Source: an uncultured Collinsella sp. (lineage in GTDB: Bacteria > Actinomycetota > Coriobacteriia > Coriobacteriales > Coriobacteriaceae). Taken from it: a stretch of 7,821 nt of DNA. The notes under the pieces were generated by a model. That model had not been told where the DNA came from, searched no databases, and was given only the letters and a program-made list of their open reading frames with translations. The position numbers and the translations under genes are program-made. The DNA lies in contig CAUBVH010000043.1 in assembly GCA_958439425.1 (NCBI GenBank), positions 1 through 7,821 on the forward strand, read 5' to 3'. This document shows, piece after piece, positions 4,926 to 7,821 of this stretch (position 1 is its first letter; every line of letters starts with the position of its first letter).

Positions 4926-6137
4926 TTACAAATTTTGAAGCAAGTCCAAAATTGTATCTGCGAGCTGGGGTTTTGTTAGCACGGGAAGTTCTTGCGTACC
5001 CGCTGTGCTCACGATCCAGGCCTTGTTCGTATCGGTTCCAAATCCCGAATCAGCACGCGAGACATCGTTGGCGATAATGGCATCGCAACCCTTGCGGGCG
5101 AGCTTTCGCTGCGCGTACTCCACGACGTTATCGGTCTCGGCCGCAAAGCCTATCACGCACCGTTCCCCCTTTTGGCGCGAAAGCTCGGCCAGGATATCGA
5201 CTGTCTCGACCAGTTCGATGCGATTCAGGCGCTCGTTGGCCTTTTTGAGCTTATGGTCGGCAGGGGCTGCGGGGGTGTAGTCGGCGACGGCTGCGGCACA
5301 AATGGCCGCATCGGCCGTCTGAAAGGCGCCCAGAGCCACCTGCAGCATTTCAGCGGCGGTTTGCACGCGTACGCATTCCACGCCGTGGGGAACATCGAGC
5401 GATGTCGGTCCCAGGACAAGCGTTACCGCAGCACCGCGGCGAGCGGCCTCCCCCGCCAGGGCGATACCCATCTTGCCCGACGACCGGTTGCCAATGAAGC
5501 GCACAGGGTCGATCGGTTCGTGCGTGGGGCCGGCGGTAATCACGATGCGCTTGCCCGCAAGGTCCTGGGGCACGGGGTTCAGCACCTTGCAGACGGCCTC
5601 GACGACTTCCTCGGGCTCGCTCATGCGCCCCGTGTCCACGTCGCCGCAGGCAAGGTAGCCACTGCCGGGTCCCACCACGTGGACGCCGCGGTCGCGCAGC
5701 GTGGCCATATTGGCCTGGGTTGCCGGCGCCTTCCACATGCCATTGTTCATGGCCGGCGCGATCACAATGGGTCGCGGCGTGGCGAGTAGCGTCGTAGAAA
5801 TCAGGTCATCGGCAATGCCGTTGGCCATCTTGGCGATGATATTGGCCGTCGCGGGCGCCACGACCACCAAATCGGGCTCCTGGGCCAGTGAAATGTGGTG
5901 GATGGGGTCGGAGGGGACGTCGAACAGGCCCACGGCGACGGGCTCGTTGGTGAGCGCACGGAAGGTGAGCGGGCCCACAAACTCGGTGGCATGCTCGCTC
6001 ATAACGACCTTGACACGCGCGCCGTGCTTTTGCAGCAGGCGCACGATATTGCACGACTTATAGGCGGCGATCCCGCCGGTAATACCCAGCAGGATCGTTT
6101 TTCCCTCAAGCTGCATTGAATTGTTGGGCGCCGCCAT
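4926..6137 (-). CDS. coaBC: CoaBC: phosphopantothenoylcysteine synthetase/decarboxylase
   Basis: A 403-residue bifunctional enzyme of coenzyme A synthesis. It ligates cysteine to 4'-phosphopantothenate (CoaB, CTP-dependent in bacteria) and decarboxylates the product to 4'-phosphopantetheine (CoaC, FMN-dependent). The N-terminal CoaC part (about residues 11-185) shows GITGGIAAYKS for flavin binding, the catalytic His in HHISLA (80-85), PAMNNGMW (128-135) and the ACGDVDTGRM clamp with Cys164. The C-terminal CoaB part (about 195-403) shows ITAGPTHEPIDPVRFIGNRS, AAVADYTP (282-289) and KLKK (296-299). All key residues are present and the length is typical. The start at 6137 is supported by AAGGAAG 8 nt upstream, overlapping the end of the preceding gene; a second Met at residue 8 has no such site. 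It is the last protein gene of the operon, 3 nt behind the zinc-ribbon gene. Confidence 0.97.
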   Translation of the reverse strand: MAAPNNSMQLEGKTILLGITGGIAAYKSCNIVRLLQKHGARVKVVMSEHATEFVGPLTFRALTNEPVAVGLFDVPSDPIHHISLAQEPDLVVVAPATANIIAKMANGIADDLISTTLLATPRPIVIAPAMNNGMWKAPATQANMATLRDRGVHVVGPGSGYLACGDVDTGRMSEPEEVVEAVCKVLNPVPQDLAGKRIVITAGPTHEPIDPVRFIGNRSSGKMGIALAGEAARRGAAVTLVLGPTSLDVPHGVECVRVQTAAEMLQVALGAFQTADAAICAAAVADYTPAAPADHKLKKANERLNRIELVETVDILAELSRQKGERCVIGFAAETDNVVEYAQRKLARKGCDAIIANDVSRADSGFGTDTNKAWIVSTAGTQELPVLTKPQLADTILDLLQNL

Positions 6138-6140
6138 CGT

Positions 6141-6860
6141 TTACGCTTCCTTGCTCGGGAGCACCAGCAGGCGGTGGCAGTACGGGCAGTGCGTAATTGA
6201 CCTACCGTCGTGGCTGAGGTCGCTCATGGACGAAGCCTGCAGCGCGGTGTGGCAGACCGTAGGGATGTTACCCTGGATGGTCTCAACAGCCAGGCCGCGG
6301 AACTGCTTGAGCAGGCGCTCGTAGTCGGTGAGCACGTCGGTCGGCAGCGTAGCGGCAAGAGCGGTGCGTTCCTTGGTAGCGGCATCGATCTGGGCCTGCA
6401 GGTCGGCGGCCTTGGCGCGGGCGGCCTTGGTATCGGCCTTCACGCCCTCCTCGAACTTGGCGATGATGGCCTGCGCGCGAGTCTCGCGGTCGAGCGCCTC
6501 CTTATGGGCGACAACGACGTCCTTGCGGGTGTGCTCGATCTTGTCCAGGCGCTTGGCCAGGGTGGCAAGCTCGTTCTCCAGGTCCTGCACCTCGCGGTAG
6601 TCAGAACCATCGACGTGACGCTTCTTGGCGGCCTCGATGGCGTTATTGGTCTGAATCTCGGTGGTGTTGAGATCGTCGAGCTCAATGTCCAGATCCTTGC
6701 GTTGGGCGTAGAGCTTGGTCATCTCGGACTTGAGCTTCACATAGGTCTTGCGCTTGGAAGCGAGCTCCTTGAGCTCCGGCATATTGGCAAGTTCGCTCTT
6801 GTTGCGGGCGAGCTCCAAATCGATCTGTTGCAGCTTGAGTAGCGTAGCGCCGGCGCTCAT
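6141..6860 (-). CDS. Coiled-coil protein with C-terminal zinc-ribbon-like domain
   Basis: A 239-residue cytosolic protein. Residues about 5-170 are almost entirely long, charged helices (heptad-like, rich in Glu, Lys, Ala, Leu) forming a coiled-coil hairpin, with the family's GSDYREVQDLENEL segment at 85-98. The C-terminus (195-233) is a zinc-ribbon of the C4 type found in this family (CT398-like proteins), but only three Cys remain: VCH at 202-204 and CPYC at 225-228. Pro200 stands where the first Cys of the usual CxxC pair is expected. The family often sits next to nif3-like genes, as here; its biochemical role is unsettled. The start at 6860 has AAGGAGAG 5 nt upstream (6866-6873) and overlaps the nif3-like stop by 4 nt (ATGA), implying translational coupling. 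An upstream in-frame Met at 6896 lies within the preceding gene and lacks a site. Confidence 0.9.
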   Translation of the reverse strand: MSAGATLLKLQQIDLELARNKSELANMPELKELASKRKTYVKLKSEMTKLYAQRKDLDIELDDLNTTEIQTNNAIEAAKKRHVDGSDYREVQDLENELATLAKRLDKIEHTRKDVVVAHKEALDRETRAQAIIAKFEEGVKADTKAARAKAADLQAQIDAATKERTALAATLPTDVLTDYERLLKQFRGLAVETIQGNIPTVCHTALQASSMSDLSHDGRSITHCPYCHRLLVLPSKEA

Positions 6861-7666
6861 AAGTTCTCTCCTTTTGTCACAGTCCACCATTGGCAAGGGT
6901 TCAGTATTTTAATCGTATGACGGGGGTCGACCCCGGCGTCAACTGCAGAGTTCATCAAGATATCAACGAACGGTCCCTCGGAGCGGTCGTGGCCGAGCAA
7001 GATCACCGGCAGCCCGCGCAAGGCAAGATCCTGGGCCACGTGGTAGCCGGCCTCACCGGTCACGATGACATCTGCACCGGCGGCAATGGCAAGCTCACCA
7101 AAGTCGCCCAGGGAGCCGCCCAGAATGGCGACGGTGCGGCACGGGTGCTCGGCCTCGCCCCATACGCGCGGGTCGCTGCCATAGGCTGTGGCGGCACGGT
7201 TGGCGAGATCGCGCAGGCTGTAGACGTCGTGGAGGGTCGCGAGTGCGCCCAGACCGGTGAGCTCAGGCTCGCCCACATGCTCCAGCGAGCTCATGGGCTC
7301 AGCGCCCAGCAACTCACTCAGGCGAACGCGCACCTCGTGCGATCGGTCCAGGTTGGTGTGAAGCGAGATGATGCTCACGCCGCAACGAGCCGCTTCGTAC
7401 AGCGCAGCGCTGCACTGGGGACGTGCGGAATCGGCCGGACAAAAGGCCTCGGGCGCCTTGATATAGATGGGATGATGGGTCAGCAGCACGTTGGCGCCCG
7501 CCTCGAGAGCGCGGTGCACGTTGGCCTCGGTCGCGTCAAGTGCGCAGGCAACACCGGTGATCTTTGCAGCGGGATCTCCCACAGATAGCCCAACATGATC
7601 CCAGCCCTCGGCGTCCGCCTTGGGGTAGCGCGCCAGCAGCGCACGTTCAAGCTCGGAGACGATCAT
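6857..7666 (-). CDS. Nif3-like dinuclear metal-centre protein
   Basis: A 269-residue member of the Nif3/YbgI family (annotated elsewhere as GTP cyclohydrolase I type 2), which forms toroidal hexamers with two metal ions per subunit. Family motifs are intact: GWDHVGLSVGDP (residues 21-32; usually WDNVGL), the metal ligands LTHHP (His64-His65), HTNLD (His103, Asp107) and, near the C-terminus, GHDRSEGPFVD (His226, Glu230). The length matches the short form without the PII-like insert seen in Bacillus YqfO. The true physiological reaction of the family is unsettled. The start at 7666 has AGGTG nearby (7671-7675) and overlaps the stop of the upstream cysteine desulfurase by 4 nt; its own stop overlaps the next start by 4 nt. 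No lesion is visible. Confidence 0.95.
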   Translation of the reverse strand: MIVSELERALLARYPKADAEGWDHVGLSVGDPAAKITGVACALDATEANVHRALEAGANVLLTHHPIYIKAPEAFCPADSARPQCSAALYEAARCGVSIISLHTNLDRSHEVRVRLSELLGAEPMSSLEHVGEPELTGLGALATLHDVYSLRDLANRAATAYGSDPRVWGEAEHPCRTVAILGGSLGDFGELAIAAGADVIVTGEAGYHVAQDLALRGLPVILLGHDRSEGPFVDILMNSAVDAGVDPRHTIKILNPCQWWTVTKGENL

Positions 7667-7821
7667 GCGGCACCTACGATCGAGAGCAGCACACTTGCAA
7701 AGTCGTCCAGATCGCTCGGATCCACGCGGTCATCGAAGGAAATGCGCAGTGCGCCCAGTGCCTGCTCGCGACCAATGCCCATGGCGCTGAGCACGTGGCT
7801 CGGGTCCATGTTGCCGCTCGA
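7663..7821 (-). CDS. Cysteine desulfurase (NifS/IscS-like), C-terminal end only
   Basis: Fifty-two codons and a TGA stop of a gene running off the right edge. The frame begins SSGNMDPSHVLSAMGIG and continues EQALGALRISF, matching the segment just after the catalytic-loop Cys of NifS/IscS-type PLP enzymes (usually C-S-S-G, then PSHVL.AMG and the (G)S.R.SF strand). The catalytic Cys would be at or just beyond the edge, so it cannot be confirmed. These enzymes take sulfur from cysteine for Fe-S clusters and thiolated tRNAs. The stop overlaps the nif3-like start (ATGA, 7663-7666), making it part of the same operon. The nearest subfamily cannot be told from this piece. Confidence 0.85.
   Translation of the reverse strand, partial: SSGNMDPSHVLSAMGIGREQALGALRISFDDRVDPSDLDDFASVLLSIVGAA

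Noticed and set aside
4992..5789. Long plus-strand open frames opposite coaBC, the zinc-ribbon gene and the nif3-like gene
   Set aside because: These are shadows of high-GC coding sequence; the minus-strand genes carry complete family motifs and fitting starts.

Overview
The window looks like a piece of a high-GC actinobacterial chromosome, most likely a Collinsella-type Coriobacteriia. The basis is the GC-rich codon use, a core run cysteine desulfurase - Nif3-like protein - zinc-ribbon coiled-coil protein - coaBC - tRNA-Pro, and a DUF6273-type protein fragment of a kind I associate with gut Coriobacteriia and Firmicutes. The genus is inference; no rRNA or other decisive marker is present.

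Right half (about 4735-7821, all minus strand): a compact housekeeping operon. The tail of a cysteine desulfurase overlaps the start of a Nif3-like gene by 4 nt (ATGA). Nif3 overlaps the coiled-coil/zinc-ribbon gene by 4 nt in the same way, and coaBC starts 3 nt after that. About 80 nt downstream comes tRNA-Pro(GGG), with an encoded CCA, its own likely promoter and a clear Rho-independent terminator at 4735-4759.

Left half (1-4307): an accessory region of isolated genes separated by unusually long non-coding stretches (roughly 450-535 bp). It holds a ribbon-helix-helix antitoxin-like regulator (minus strand, with a palindromic operator), a PPP-type metallophosphatase, an endonuclease/exonuclease/phosphatase-fold (EEP) protein, a YbjN-like protein, and the 3' part of a DUF6273 gene that begins directly after the YbjN stop codon. 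The metallophosphatase and YbjN-like genes are unrelated, yet each is preceded by the same roughly 130-bp direct repeat (537-666 and 3088-3217, about 88% identical by hand alignment). The repeat carries a conserved TATACT box and a leader that can fold into a hairpin. In the first copy that hairpin is a 31-nt insertion forming a perfect 14-bp stem. This repeat-plus-single-gene layout beside a tRNA gene is the most unusual aspect of the window and suggests a cassette-like accessory region.

Between the halves (4308-4734) is a gene-free stretch, AT-rich in its right part, with a 19-bp tandem repeat and a cluster of TTGCTTAA half-sites. I see no complete mobile element, integrase, CRISPR array or fully recognisable defence system. 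The accessory genes do not form an operon, and any common function is speculation.
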